Shown: positions 46,941 through 55,329 of the stretch, piece by piece | Numbering within the stretch: position 1 is the first letter of the stretch | How the letters are laid out: each line of letters opens with the position of its first letter | Assembly: GCA_012520575.1 (NCBI GenBank) | Contig: JAAYOB010000018.1 | Location: 5,524 to 69,523 of the forward strand | Direction of reading: 5' to 3' | Source of the DNA: Candidatus Stramentimicrobium fermentans | Lineage (GTDB): Bacteria; Atribacterota; Phoenicimicrobiia; Phoenicimicrobiales; Stramentimicrobiaceae | Length of the DNA stretch: 64,000 nt | Translations under genes and position numbers: made by a program | The notes under the pieces: model-generated | What the model was told of the DNA's origin: nothing | The model's input: only the letters and a program-made list of their open reading frames with translations | The model's database searches: none

Positions 46941-47724
46941 TCTATTCAGAAGGTTTTTCCTAGCATTATCCTTTTTGACTACCCTGCCATTTTCATCTCT
47001 CATTACTAAACAAGAAACAAAAGCTCCGGAAGATATTGATGCTGATTTGTCAAAATCAAGTACCTTCTTTCCGTTGATTGGATTTTTACTAGGAGCGATT
47101 CTATTTATCTTTAATAAGTTCTTAGAATATACTGATATACTCCCACAATTATCAACCGGACTTACCCTCGTCCTATGGGTACTTCTAAGCGGGGGATTGC
47201 ACTTAGAAGGCCTTGCCGATATGGTGGATGGTTTTTCCGGTGGAACAAACAAAGATGAAATTCTACGTATTATGAAAGATGGCTCTGTCGGTGCCAAAGG
47301 AGCCATTAGTTTAATTCTGACACTACTTTTAAAATACCTGCTCCTTTATAGTTTGACTGGTGATATCAAAGGTAAAGCACTACTGCTTTCCCCTGTGTTG
47401 GGAAGATGGGCTATGGTTTTAATGGGTTATTTTGGCAAACCCGCTTCCTCTAGTAATACCCTGACCAGAATGTTTGTCCAATATTTAGAGAAAAAAGAAC
47501 TGCTAATTGCTACTTTTTTTGCCGTTTGTCCGGTTTTATTCATTTTGCCTGTACGTTTTATTCCTCCCGGGTCACTATTATGGTTTATAATCGGAGTCCT
47601 CGTAGCCTTCCTGCTCGTTTTTTCTAATAAAAAGATAGGAGGCATCTGCGGTGATATTATCGGCGCTGCCAACGAACTTGCCGAACTTGCTGTCTTATTC
47701 TTTTTTCTCTTAATCTTAAGGTAA
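46933..47724 (+). CDS. cobS: Adenosylcobinamide-GDP ribazoletransferase (cobalamin synthase)
   Basis: 263 residues, polytopic membrane enzyme that joins alpha-ribazole to AdoCbi-GDP. Marks: FFLALSFLTTLPF at the start, GGLHLEGLADMVDGFSGGTN with the acidic metal-binding residues, MKDGSVGAKGAISLIL, and near the end GGICGDIIGAANELAELA. The four cob genes finish cobalamin from salvaged cobinamide; no corrin ring genes occur in the window. Overlaps cobU, so co-translated. Confidence 0.94.
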   Translation: MNNLFRRFFLALSFLTTLPFSSLITKQETKAPEDIDADLSKSSTFFPLIGFLLGAILFIFNKFLEYTDILPQLSTGLTLVLWVLLSGGLHLEGLADMVDGFSGGTNKDEILRIMKDGSVGAKGAISLILTLLLKYLLLYSLTGDIKGKALLLSPVLGRWAMVLMGYFGKPASSSNTLTRMFVQYLEKKELLIATFFAVCPVLFILPVRFIPPGSLLWFIIGVLVAFLLVFSNKKIGGICGDIIGAANELAELAVLFFFLLILR

Positions 47725-47874
47725 ATTGCGCATAAGGGGTATAACAGGTTATCGGTTTAAATTTTTTACAGCTGAGTCACAAACTAAGATCTTTCCTCTT
47801 TTTAGTTTCAGATTATAGCCATTGGTGTATACTGTTAATTTTTAATTGTCAATTAAAAATTGTAAAAAAATTGT

Positions 47875-47903
47875 TTGACATTCAAATTTGTTAATGGTAA
47901 TAT
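47875..47903 (+). promoter_or_regulatory. Sigma-70 type promoter of the arcC-pyrB operon
   Basis: Perfect TTGACA (47875-47880), 17-base spacer, TAATAT (47898-47903). Transcription would start near 47910, just ahead of the PyrR-type hairpin, which is where attenuation control needs it. Confidence 0.8.
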
Positions 47904-47918
47904 TTTTTTGAAAAATAT

Positions 47919-48055
47919 CTTTAATTTAGTCCAGAGAGGCTAGAAAGGCAACTAAAAGTTTTGAATACTTTTGCTAACATCTTGCTATACCTGAGCATAA
48001 AAATAGAAAATGAGTTAAATGGAGATCTTCCCCGTTTTTCGGGGGAGATTTTTTT
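47919..48055 (+). promoter_or_regulatory. PyrR-type transcription attenuator
   Basis: The leader RNA carries AGTCCAGAGAGGCT (47928-47941), which matches the PyrR binding loop of Bacillus-type pyr operons, closed by TAG/CTA and a lower stem CTTT..TTTAGT with ACTAAAAG. A strong intrinsic terminator follows at 48025-48055. In the known mechanism UMP-bound PyrR stabilises this hairpin and lets the terminator form, so genes downstream are expressed when pyrimidines are low. No pyrR gene is in the window. The competing antiterminator was not traced base by base. Confidence 0.75.
48025..48055 (+). terminator. Attenuator terminator before arcC
   Basis: ATCTTCCCCG (48025-48034) pairs with CGGGGGAGAT (48040-48049) around TTTTT, followed by a run of seven T. 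A strong intrinsic terminator located within a leader rather than after a gene. Confidence 0.88.
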
Positions 48056-48256
48056 ATATCTGAATAATAACTTAAAGGATGAGGAAAATGATTATTGATA
48101 AATTTTATGAGGAGTTTTATAGAGCCCGGCTTATGTAGAGTTTTATTTTCTTACAAGTTGTTGCCGGATATTTATTGTTTTTTTGCTTATCTCTATTAAA
48201 GGGTTTATGGATATATTTAAGATAGTTAAATAAAAAGTAAGGAGAATAAACAAAAA

Positions 48257-49225
48257 ATGGCCAATACCATATTAATCGCGCTGGGTGGCAATGCTATCAA
48301 ACAAGCAGATGAAAAAGGTACTACAGAAGAACAATTCAAAAACTGTCGGGAGACAACAGGGCATATTGCAAATATCATTCAATATCTTGCTCCGGAAGAC
48401 CGTTTAATTATTACACACGGCAATGGTCCACAAGTGGGTAATCTTATGGTTCAGCAGAAAGCCGCCCAGAATATAGTGCCGGCACACCCAATGGATGTAG
48501 TAGGTGCCATGACTCAGGGGCAAATAGGCTATATGCTGCAACAGACATTGATGAATCATTTAAATGAAAAGAATATAAAAAAACCGGTCTGTGTTTTATT
48601 GAACCAGGTGTTGGTAGACAGCAATGATCCGGAATTTATAGGAGAAAATGCCTCTAAGCCGGTTGGTAATTTCCTAACAAAAGAAGAGGTCCAGGAATTA
48701 AAAATTAAGCACCCCGAATATATTGTTAAAAAAGTAAAACCCAATGACGAGCGCTGTTGGAGAAGGGTAGTCCCTTCTCCTGACCCTATTGCCAATTTGG
48801 ATGGAGAGGTAATTAATAAATTAGTTGATGCCGGTGTTGTTGTAATTACCTCCGGTGGAGGAGGGATACCGGTATTGGAGAATGGAAAGGGACAATTAAA
48901 AGGGATAGAAGCGGTTATTGACAAAGATTTGGCCGGAGAAAGGTTGGCTAAGATTGTGGGAGCAAATATTATGTTTGTACTTACCGATGTAGAAAAAGCC
49001 AAGATTAATTACGGTAAAGCTGATGAACAAGATTTAGGGAAAATAAGCTATGATGTAGCGAAAAAGTATTATGATGAAGGTCAATTCTTAGCGGGGAGTA
49101 TGGGTCCTAAAGTGAAAGCCTGCCTAAGATTCCTGGAAAATGGCGGAGAGAAAGCCATTATATCCTCTTTAGATAAAGTGGTAGAAGCTTATCGTGGTGA
49201 AACGGGTACTATTATTGCGAAATAG
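48257..49225 (+). CDS. arcC: Carbamate kinase
   Basis: 322 residues. It interconverts carbamoyl phosphate + ADP with carbamate + ATP, usually in the ATP-forming direction. Family marks: ILIALGGNAIKQADEKGT at the start, IITHGNGPQVGNLMVQQ, WRRVVPSPDP, VVITSGGGGIPV and FLAGSMGPKVKACLRF. AAGGAG is about 12 bases before the ATG. It is the first gene behind the PyrR-type attenuator and 50 bases before pyrB, an arrangement that ties it to carbamoyl phosphate use or formation by aspartate carbamoyltransferase rather than to arginine breakdown. Confidence 0.95.
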   Translation: MANTILIALGGNAIKQADEKGTTEEQFKNCRETTGHIANIIQYLAPEDRLIITHGNGPQVGNLMVQQKAAQNIVPAHPMDVVGAMTQGQIGYMLQQTLMNHLNEKNIKKPVCVLLNQVLVDSNDPEFIGENASKPVGNFLTKEEVQELKIKHPEYIVKKVKPNDERCWRRVVPSPDPIANLDGEVINKLVDAGVVVITSGGGGIPVLENGKGQLKGIEAVIDKDLAGERLAKIVGANIMFVLTDVEKAKINYGKADEQDLGKISYDVAKKYYDEGQFLAGSMGPKVKACLRFLENGGEKAIISSLDKVVEAYRGETGTIIAK

Positions 49226-49275
49226 ATAAATATAATTTATATAGAATCCAGAATACTTTAAAGGAGCTTTAAACT

Positions 49276-50199
49276 ATGTTACGGGGAAAAGACATTTTAA
49301 GCATGGTCCAGTTTTCCAAGCAAGAGCTTAACCTCATTATGAATACCGCAGCCAGTTATGAGCGCAGAGTTAAGAACAATGATTATATTGACGATATGGA
49401 TGGGCAAGTCGTCGCTTGCCTCTTTTTTGAACCAAGCACCAGAACACGTCTTTCTTTTGAATCGGCTGCTAACAGATTAGATGCCAGGGTAATTAATGTG
49501 ATTGGAGCAGACAGTTCTTCTACCGCTAAAGGAGAAAGCTTAGAGGATACTATTAGAGTAGTAGATGGTTATATTGATGTTATTGTAATACGCCATTCTA
49601 TAATCGGCTCTGCTCAAATCGCTGCCGATAATGCTGTCCATCCGGTTATCAATGCGGGTGACGGAAGTAATCAACATCCTACTCAATCCCTCGTTGATAT
49701 CTATACAATTCGTAAAGAAAAAGGCACCTTAAACGGACACACTGTTACCTTTTTAGGAGATTTAAAATATGGCAGAACCGTCCACTCCCTAGGCTATTTC
49801 ATGACCCTTTACGGTAATAAGATGATATTTGTTTCACCTAAAGCCTTATGTATGCCTGAAGAATTGACCGCTGATTTCCGCAGTCGTGGTGCAGATATAG
49901 AAGAGACTGAAAATTTAGAAGAAGCCCTTGCTAAAAGTGACATTGTTTATGTTACCAGGATACAAAAAGAAAGATTTGCTGACTCGGAGGAATATAATAG
50001 ACTGAAAGGTAGTTATATTATAGACCGGAATACCATTGCCAGAGCCAAAAAAGGAATTACCGTTCTCCATCCGTTGCCAAGGGTTGATGAGATAGCCACC
50101 GATGTAGATGACTATGAGGGTGCTGCCTATTTCAGACAGGCCAATAATGGCATGTATGTTCGTATGGCCTTGCTTTCTTTAGTCAGTGGTAGTGTGTAA
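49276..50199 (+). CDS. pyrB: Aspartate carbamoyltransferase catalytic subunit
   Basis: 307 residues. It condenses carbamoyl phosphate with aspartate to N-carbamoyl-aspartate. The carbamoyl phosphate site FEPSTRTRLSFESA, the catalytic HPTQSLVD and the aspartate-site segments GDLKYGRTVHSLGYF and VLHPLPRVDEIATDVD are those of the enterobacterial/archaeal-type enzyme, not of ornithine transcarbamoylase or YgeW. That type often pairs with a PyrI regulatory chain, which is absent here. AAGGAG precedes the ATG. Carbamate kinase lies directly upstream and a pyrD remnant directly downstream. Confidence 0.95.
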   Translation: MLRGKDILSMVQFSKQELNLIMNTAASYERRVKNNDYIDDMDGQVVACLFFEPSTRTRLSFESAANRLDARVINVIGADSSSTAKGESLEDTIRVVDGYIDVIVIRHSIIGSAQIAADNAVHPVINAGDGSNQHPTQSLVDIYTIRKEKGTLNGHTVTFLGDLKYGRTVHSLGYFMTLYGNKMIFVSPKALCMPEELTADFRSRGADIEETENLEEALAKSDIVYVTRIQKERFADSEEYNRLKGSYIIDRNTIARAKKGITVLHPLPRVDEIATDVDDYEGAAYFRQANNGMYVRMALLSLVSGSV

Positions 50200-50243
50200 T
50201 CGTAGAAAATTAAATTTAAACAAGATTAACTATCAGGCTTTTA

Positions 50244-50432
50244 ATTATTCGTATGGTTTGGGAAGTTAGGAAAGTAGTTAATGTTCCTATAATTAACACA
50301 GACGGCATAATATGTGTAGAAGATGCTTTGGAAATATTTTGGCTGGTAAACGCTATTCAGACAGGAAGCCAGTTTTAATAATCCTATGGTTACATATTAA
50401 ATAGCAGAGGACATTAAAAAAATATTTAGATA
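50244..50432 (+). pseudogene. pyrD: Remnant of dihydroorotate dehydrogenase (PyrD) C-terminus
   Basis: In the gap after pyrB one frame reads RMVWEVRKVVNVPIINTDG then GIICVEDALEIFWLVNAIQT and GSQF before a stop; the neighbouring frame continues NNPMVTY, stop, IAEDIKKIFR. This follows the end of PyrD proteins (RMVWEVxKAVxIPIIGxGG, EDALEFILAGAxAVQxGT, NPMVxxEIxxGI). The N-terminal three quarters are missing and stops and a frameshift are present. It shows that the attenuator-arcC-pyrB unit once continued with pyrD. Confidence 0.75.
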
Positions 50433-50597
50433 AAAAATTATATATCCTTAATCAAGGATACTGTTGGCATTGTCTAAGTATTTCAAAATAAAAGAACACC
50501 ATGCCTCTCACTATTTTAATATAAATACATAGTTACCAATTTTTAAAGTTTTTACATAATTAAATTGAATACCTAAACTTATAAGGAGGAGCAGCCT

Positions 50598-51464
50598 GTG
50601 AGTTTACAGATGATTATCAATGCCATTCTGTTAGGAGGATTGTATGCTTTGATGGGAATAGGGTTTTCTTTGCAATGGGGTATTAGCGGCATCATCAATC
50701 TTTCCTATGGGGCTATGGTAGTGCTGGGCTCGTATATATCTTTAATCATTTTTGATGTATTTAAAATTGACCCGTTTATTAGCATGTTGTTTTCCGGCTT
50801 TTTATTATTTCTGATAGGTGCATTTGCCTATAAATTCATAATCCAGCCCTCTATTAAAGGTGGCATTGTTTTTACTCTTATTATTACCTTTGCACTCAGA
50901 CTGATAGTAGAAAACTTAATACTCTATATTTGGTCTGCAGACTATCGAACTATTAGGATTAGTTATGCAGGGCGTAATTTCCAATTTTTAAATTCATTTG
51001 TTCCACTTACCAAGTTTATTACCTTTCTAATAGCAGGAATCTTAATTTACTTTACGCACTTATTTATGATGAATACCAAAATTGGCAAAGGAATTCAGGC
51101 AGTTTCCTTAGACAAAATAGGTGCATTGGCAGTTGGGGTAGATGATAAAAAAATGTATCTGATAAATTTTGCTGTCGGAACCGCTCTTGCCGGTATTACC
51201 GGGTCACTATGGGCAACTGTCTATAGTTTTTCTCCACATGTAATTGATGTTATTATTGGCCGAGTCTTTATTATTGCCATTTTGGGTGGTTTGGGAAATA
51301 TTTGGGGTGCAGCCGCGGGAGGAATGCTTTTGGGATTTGTTGAAACCTGCGGGGCTACCTTTCTTGGGGCCCATTGGCAAGAAGCAATCGGTCTGGCAAT
51401 GATGGTCTTAATTCTTCTGTTCAGACCACACGGCTTAATGGGCAAAAAATTTTTTGGGCAATAA
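50598..51464 (+). CDS. livH: Branched-chain amino acid type ABC transporter permease LivH
   Basis: 288 residues, about eight membrane helices. Family marks: AILLGGLYALMGIGFSLQWG, LSYGAMVVLGSYISLI, IQAVSLDKIGALAVGVD (the cytoplasmic coupling region) and ILGGLGNIWGAAAGGMLLG. The GTG start has AAGGAGG nine bases upstream. First gene of livH-M-G-F-K. The family also includes urea and nucleobase or ureide importers, so the substrate here is open; the metabolic neighbours favour an aspartate-related or ureide compound. Confidence 0.92.
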   Translation: MSLQMIINAILLGGLYALMGIGFSLQWGISGIINLSYGAMVVLGSYISLIIFDVFKIDPFISMLFSGFLLFLIGAFAYKFIIQPSIKGGIVFTLIITFALRLIVENLILYIWSADYRTIRISYAGRNFQFLNSFVPLTKFITFLIAGILIYFTHLFMMNTKIGKGIQAVSLDKIGALAVGVDDKKMYLINFAVGTALAGITGSLWATVYSFSPHVIDVIIGRVFIIAILGGLGNIWGAAAGGMLLGFVETCGATFLGAHWQEAIGLAMMVLILLFRPHGLMGKKFFGQ

Positions 51465-51519
51465 GTAAATGTTTGATTATAGCTTTAGGTTTATCTGTTT
51501 AGAGAGGAAGTGAGAATAG

Positions 51520-52506
51520 GTGTTGGTACAAAATGATAAGAGATGTACTATGAACATAGTATGGATTGTCGTTGCTATTATTATTTTTACAATTTTGCCT
51601 AATTTTATTTCCGGTTATTATATCCGCATACTTACCGCAATTTTCATGTATGCTGTTTTATCTCAGTGTATTAATCTGATGTCCGGTTACATGGGATACC
51701 TGCCCTTTGGACATGTGATGTTTTTTGGTATAGGTGCCTATATGACTGCTATCTTGATGAGAGGGAATCTGCCCTTTATAGTCGCTATGTTGCTAGCTTC
51801 TCTATCCGCGATAGTGGTGAGCATTATTTTGGGATTCCCTGTACTTAGACTAAGAGGGCACTATTTTGCAATTGCTACTATCGGTATGAATGGAGCACTT
51901 ATGACAGTGGTTCAGAATATCGATATTACGGGAGGGGCAAGAGGCACTACCTTTCCCATAATTATGCTTCCGCCGGGTCAGGTTTATAGCTATTTTTATT
52001 ATGCCTTTTTAGCTCTGATGATTATAACCACCTTTGCCATCTATTTCATTGTTAATTCCAGATTTGGATTTGCCATTAGAAGTATTAAAGCAAATGAAGA
52101 TGCAGCCAACTCTATGGGGATAAATACTACCAATACCAAAGTAGTAACCTGGGCAATCGCCGCTCTATTTACCAGTATCGCCGGAGGATTGTATGGTTAC
52201 TGGATGTCCTTTATAGCACCCGATGAAGTATTTGACCTGATGTTTATTACTAATTCCATAATTATGATGCTTATTGGAGGAGCGGGAACAATTTTAGGGC
52301 CTGTCATCGGAGCTTTTATTGTTGAAACGGTATCAGAATTTGCTTGGAGTGGTTTCATGGAATACCATTTAGCAGTGCTGGGTATAATAACTATCATCAT
52401 AGTCTTTTTTGTTCCGGGAGGTGTTATCGGCACTATTACTGAGAAAATTAGAGATAGAAAAATAGCTGCCAGTATAAAGTCGGAGGTAGCAGCTAATGAT
52501 CGATAA
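51520..52506 (+). CDS. livM: Branched-chain amino acid type ABC transporter permease LivM
   Basis: 328 residues, second membrane subunit. Marks: CINLMSGYMGYLPFGHVMFFG near the start, LRLRGHYFAIATIGMNGAL, FAIRSIKANEDAANSMGI (coupling region) and IGGAGTILGPVIGAFIVETV. The frame begins GTG-TTG at 51520 behind GAGGAAG; an ATG at 51550 lacks a nearby site. It overlaps livG by 11 bases. An internal phrase GGARGTTFPI replaces the more usual GGxxGL, as in divergent Liv systems. Confidence 0.9.
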   Translation: MLVQNDKRCTMNIVWIVVAIIIFTILPNFISGYYIRILTAIFMYAVLSQCINLMSGYMGYLPFGHVMFFGIGAYMTAILMRGNLPFIVAMLLASLSAIVVSIILGFPVLRLRGHYFAIATIGMNGALMTVVQNIDITGGARGTTFPIIMLPPGQVYSYFYYAFLALMIITTFAIYFIVNSRFGFAIRSIKANEDAANSMGINTTNTKVVTWAIAALFTSIAGGLYGYWMSFIAPDEVFDLMFITNSIIMMLIGGAGTILGPVIGAFIVETVSEFAWSGFMEYHLAVLGIITIIIVFFVPGGVIGTITEKIRDRKIAASIKSEVAANDR

Positions 52507-53269
52507 TAATAATGTCATATTGGATGTCAGAGCTATAAGTAGACATTTTGGTGCCTTAAAAGCTGTTGACCGGGTATCTTTCCAGGTAAGGAAGGGGGAG
52601 ATTATCGGTTTGATTGGTCCCAATGGTGCCGGGAAAACCACCATAACTAATCTGGTTACCGGTGATTTAAAAAAGAATGCGGGTGAAGTCCATTATAAGG
52701 GAACCGATGTTAGCAGTATGCAGCCATTTCAGATTGCCCGTATTGGTTTAACCAGAACCTATCAGATAGTAAAACCATTACAGGGCATGACTGTGGAAGA
52801 GAATGTTTTAGTTGGCTCCCTTTATGGTCGCGGTAATAGAATAAATGATTTAAGTAATGCACGGAAAACAGTCCATGATGTAATGGAATTAGTCGGATTG
52901 TACAAAAAGAAAGATTTCATGGTAAGTGATGTTACTCTTCCTGATTTAAAGCGTATGGAGTTTGCTCGAGTTTTAGCGATGGATCCGGAGGTGGTTTTCT
53001 TAGATGAAGTTATGGCTGGGCTTAACCCTTCTGAAGTGGAAGAATCGATGGAATTGGTGAAGAAAGTTAGAGAGGATAGACAATTAACCATAGTCTATAT
53101 TGAACACATTATGAAAGCAGTAATGGGAATTTCTGATCGAATTATTGTGTTGCACCATGGCAAAAAGATATGTGAAGGCTCTCCTCAAGAAGTTCGTGAT
53201 AACCCTGCGGTTATAGAGGCTTATCTAGGTAAAAAGTATGCCAAGGAGGTTATGAAAGCAAATGAATAG
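52496..53269 (+). CDS. livG: ABC transporter ATPase LivG
   Basis: 257 residues. Walker A GPNGAGKTT, a long insert after the Q-loop (RTYQIVKPLQGMTVEENVLV) as usual for LivG, a degenerate signature (VSDVTLPDLKRMEFARVLA instead of LSxGQxR), and Walker B VVFLDEVMAGLNPSE. The degenerate LSGG motif, where the family usually has LSxGxxR, is noteworthy but LivF carries an intact one. GGAGG precedes the ATG. Overlaps livF by eight bases. Confidence 0.9.
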   Translation: MIDNNNVILDVRAISRHFGALKAVDRVSFQVRKGEIIGLIGPNGAGKTTITNLVTGDLKKNAGEVHYKGTDVSSMQPFQIARIGLTRTYQIVKPLQGMTVEENVLVGSLYGRGNRINDLSNARKTVHDVMELVGLYKKKDFMVSDVTLPDLKRMEFARVLAMDPEVVFLDEVMAGLNPSEVEESMELVKKVREDRQLTIVYIEHIMKAVMGISDRIIVLHHGKKICEGSPQEVRDNPAVIEAYLGKKYAKEVMKANE

Positions 53270-53990
53270 CAACACTTTGTTAAAAACAATAGGTATTAAT
53301 GCTGGTTATGGGGCTATCCAGGTATTATGGGATGTGAGTTTTGAACTGAATAAGAAAGAAATAGTTTGCTTTATTGGGACCAACGGTGCCGGTAAAACCA
53401 CTTTTCTAAATAATATTGTGGGGATCTTAAAACCTTTTTGTGGTCAGATAATATACCAGAATCAGGATGTCACCCAGCTCAATTCTCCGGAGAGAATAAA
53501 AATGGGTATTGGTTATGCACCGGAAGGAAGACACCTTTTCCTCGGTTTAACTGTTGAAGATAATCTACTGATGGGTGCTTTTCCACGGAAAGTTAATCAC
53601 AGAACTCTCAAAGAAGATCTTGACTTTATATATAATTTATTCAAACCCCTTAAGGGATACCGAAAAAAATATGCCGGTAATCTTTCCGGAGGAGAACAAC
53701 AGATGTGTGCTATTGGTAGGGCACTTATGTCTAAACCGATTCTACTGATTATCGATGAATTGTCTTTGGGATTAGCCCCGGTAGTAGTAGATGATTTAAT
53801 TGAAACTATTATTAGATTGAGGGACGAAGAGGGGATAACTATTTTGATAGTCGAGCAGGATGTGCAGGTAGCCCTGGATATCGCCGATCGAGGTTATGTG
53901 TTTGAAAACGGCTCTATAGCGATGGAAGGATATTCTGAAAATTTGGCTAAAAATAAGCATATCAAGACAGCATATCTCGGTATTGCTTAA
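53262..53990 (+). CDS. livF: ABC transporter ATPase LivF
   Basis: 242 residues. Walker A GTNGAGKTT, the LivF-type region IGYAPEGRHLFLGLTVEDNL, signature NLSGGEQQMCAIGRAL and Walker B LLIIDELSLGLAP, with the H-loop position occupied by Gln (VEQDVQVAL), as in many LivF proteins. It pairs with LivG to power LivHM. AAGGAGG lies 11 bases before the start inside livG. Confidence 0.92.
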   Translation: MNSNTLLKTIGINAGYGAIQVLWDVSFELNKKEIVCFIGTNGAGKTTFLNNIVGILKPFCGQIIYQNQDVTQLNSPERIKMGIGYAPEGRHLFLGLTVEDNLLMGAFPRKVNHRTLKEDLDFIYNLFKPLKGYRKKYAGNLSGGEQQMCAIGRALMSKPILLIIDELSLGLAPVVVDDLIETIIRLRDEEGITILIVEQDVQVALDIADRGYVFENGSIAMEGYSENLAKNKHIKTAYLGIA

Positions 53991-54099
53991 TATATGAATC
54001 AATTCGATTAATAGGGAGGTGATTGAATATTAAAGGTCTTATTTTTCAATAATAGTACCAAGTAAAAAGATAAAGAATAAACGGAGGAAAGTAAAAATA

Positions 54100-55329
54100 A
54101 TGAAAAAAGCCACGGTAGTATTCTTAGTAAGCATGTTCTTGTTAGTTTCAGCTGTAGCTGTATTTGCACAGCAGTTTGATGATATAATTAAAATTGGAGC
54201 AGCAGTCTCCCTTACCGGTAAAACAGCATATGAAGGTCAAATGGTTAAGCGGGGATATGAGGTATGGGAAAAATGGGTTAATGAACATGGTGGAATTAAG
54301 GCTGATGGTAAAACCTATGGTGTAGAAGTTCTTTATTATGATGATGAGAGTGACCCGGTACGTTCGGCAAGACTAACGGAAAGATTGATAACCGAAGATA
54401 ACGTTAATTTTTTAGCCGGACCTTATTCTAGTTCGATCACTTTTGCTACAACAGCCATCGGTGAAAAATATGGGGTTATAACTATTGCTTCCACTGCCAA
54501 CGCCAGAAATATCTATGAACGAGGGTATAAAAATGTCTTTTCAGTTCTTCCGCCGGCACCATTACTTATGGCTCCAATTGCTTATATGATGGATGAAGTG
54601 CTGGAACCCAGACCCAAGACGGTAGCTATTGTTGTAGCTAATGATTTATTTCCACTGGATGTTGCTACCGGATTTAATGATATCTGCACAGAACTTGGGT
54701 TTGACGTTGTGATGTTCGAAAAATACCCTCCTGGTTCTACAGACCTATCTGCCTTATTAACAAAGGTCAAAGCTCTAGATGCGGATATTTTAGCTGGCGG
54801 AGGATACACCGCTGATGCCTTGATGATTTTAAGGCAGTGCAAGGAATTAGATTACACTCCCAAAATGTTCGCCAGTATAGTGGGGGTATTTGTACCAGGC
54901 TTTTTAAAGGAAATAGGTGCTGATGGTAATTACGCAGTAGAGGGTGAATGGTGGGTACCGGCAATGAAAACCGAGGACCACATATTTGGGACAACTGAAA
55001 ATTACTTACAAGCTTGTATAGATATGTTTGGAGATGATTTTATAGCTAACTATCAGACAGCTGCCGCTAGTGCAACCGTTAGCATCATTCAAATGGCTAT
55101 TGAAAAAGCAGGAACTATTGAAACTGAACAAGTAAGAGATGCATTAAAAAGCTTTGATGTAATCGAGCTTGCTTGTTTCTCACCGGTTGAGTTTGCTGAA
55201 AATGGAGAGAATATCCAATGGGAGCACCCGGTAATCCAAATTCAAAATGAAGTAGTGAAAGTGGTATATCCATTAAGTTCGCAAGAAAGTGCACCACTTT
55301 ATCCGGCTCCAACCTGGAAAGAAAGATAA
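54100..55329 (+). CDS. livK: ABC transporter substrate-binding protein, LivK-like
   Basis: 409 residues. Signal peptide FLVSMFLLVSAVAVFAQQ, then a type I periplasmic binding fold: IIKIGAAVSLTGKTAYEGQM, EVLYYDDESDPVRSARLTER, FLAGPYSSSITFATTAI and VAIVVANDLFPLDVATGF. The ligand is an amino acid or similar small amide in known relatives. GGAGG precedes the ATG. It follows livF by about 110 bases and is separated from the fumarase genes by a broken amidohydrolase. Confidence 0.92.
   Translation: MKKATVVFLVSMFLLVSAVAVFAQQFDDIIKIGAAVSLTGKTAYEGQMVKRGYEVWEKWVNEHGGIKADGKTYGVEVLYYDDESDPVRSARLTERLITEDNVNFLAGPYSSSITFATTAIGEKYGVITIASTANARNIYERGYKNVFSVLPPAPLLMAPIAYMMDEVLEPRPKTVAIVVANDLFPLDVATGFNDICTELGFDVVMFEKYPPGSTDLSALLTKVKALDADILAGGGYTADALMILRQCKELDYTPKMFASIVGVFVPGFLKEIGADGNYAVEGEWWVPAMKTEDHIFGTTENYLQACIDMFGDDFIANYQTAAASATVSIIQMAIEKAGTIETEQVRDALKSFDVIELACFSPVEFAENGENIQWEHPVIQIQNEVVKVVYPLSSQESAPLYPAPTWKER

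Larger units (their letters stand above)
47725..48256 (+). other. Leader region of the arcC-pyrB operon
   Basis: About 530 bases. It holds a promoter (47875-47903), a PyrR-type binding hairpin and a strong terminator (listed separately), then a 200-base spacer before arcC. In that spacer a frame from 48088 reads MIIDKFYEEFYRARLM, a single TAG, then SFIFLQVVAGYLLFFC and a positively charged end; it may be a chance frame or a broken small membrane protein. Confidence 0.6.

Noticed and set aside
49276-50199. Carbamoyltransferase as YgeW or ornithine carbamoyltransferase of an allantoin pathway
   Set aside because: GDLKYGRTVHSL, HPLPRVDEIATDVD and the overall pattern are those of PyrB.
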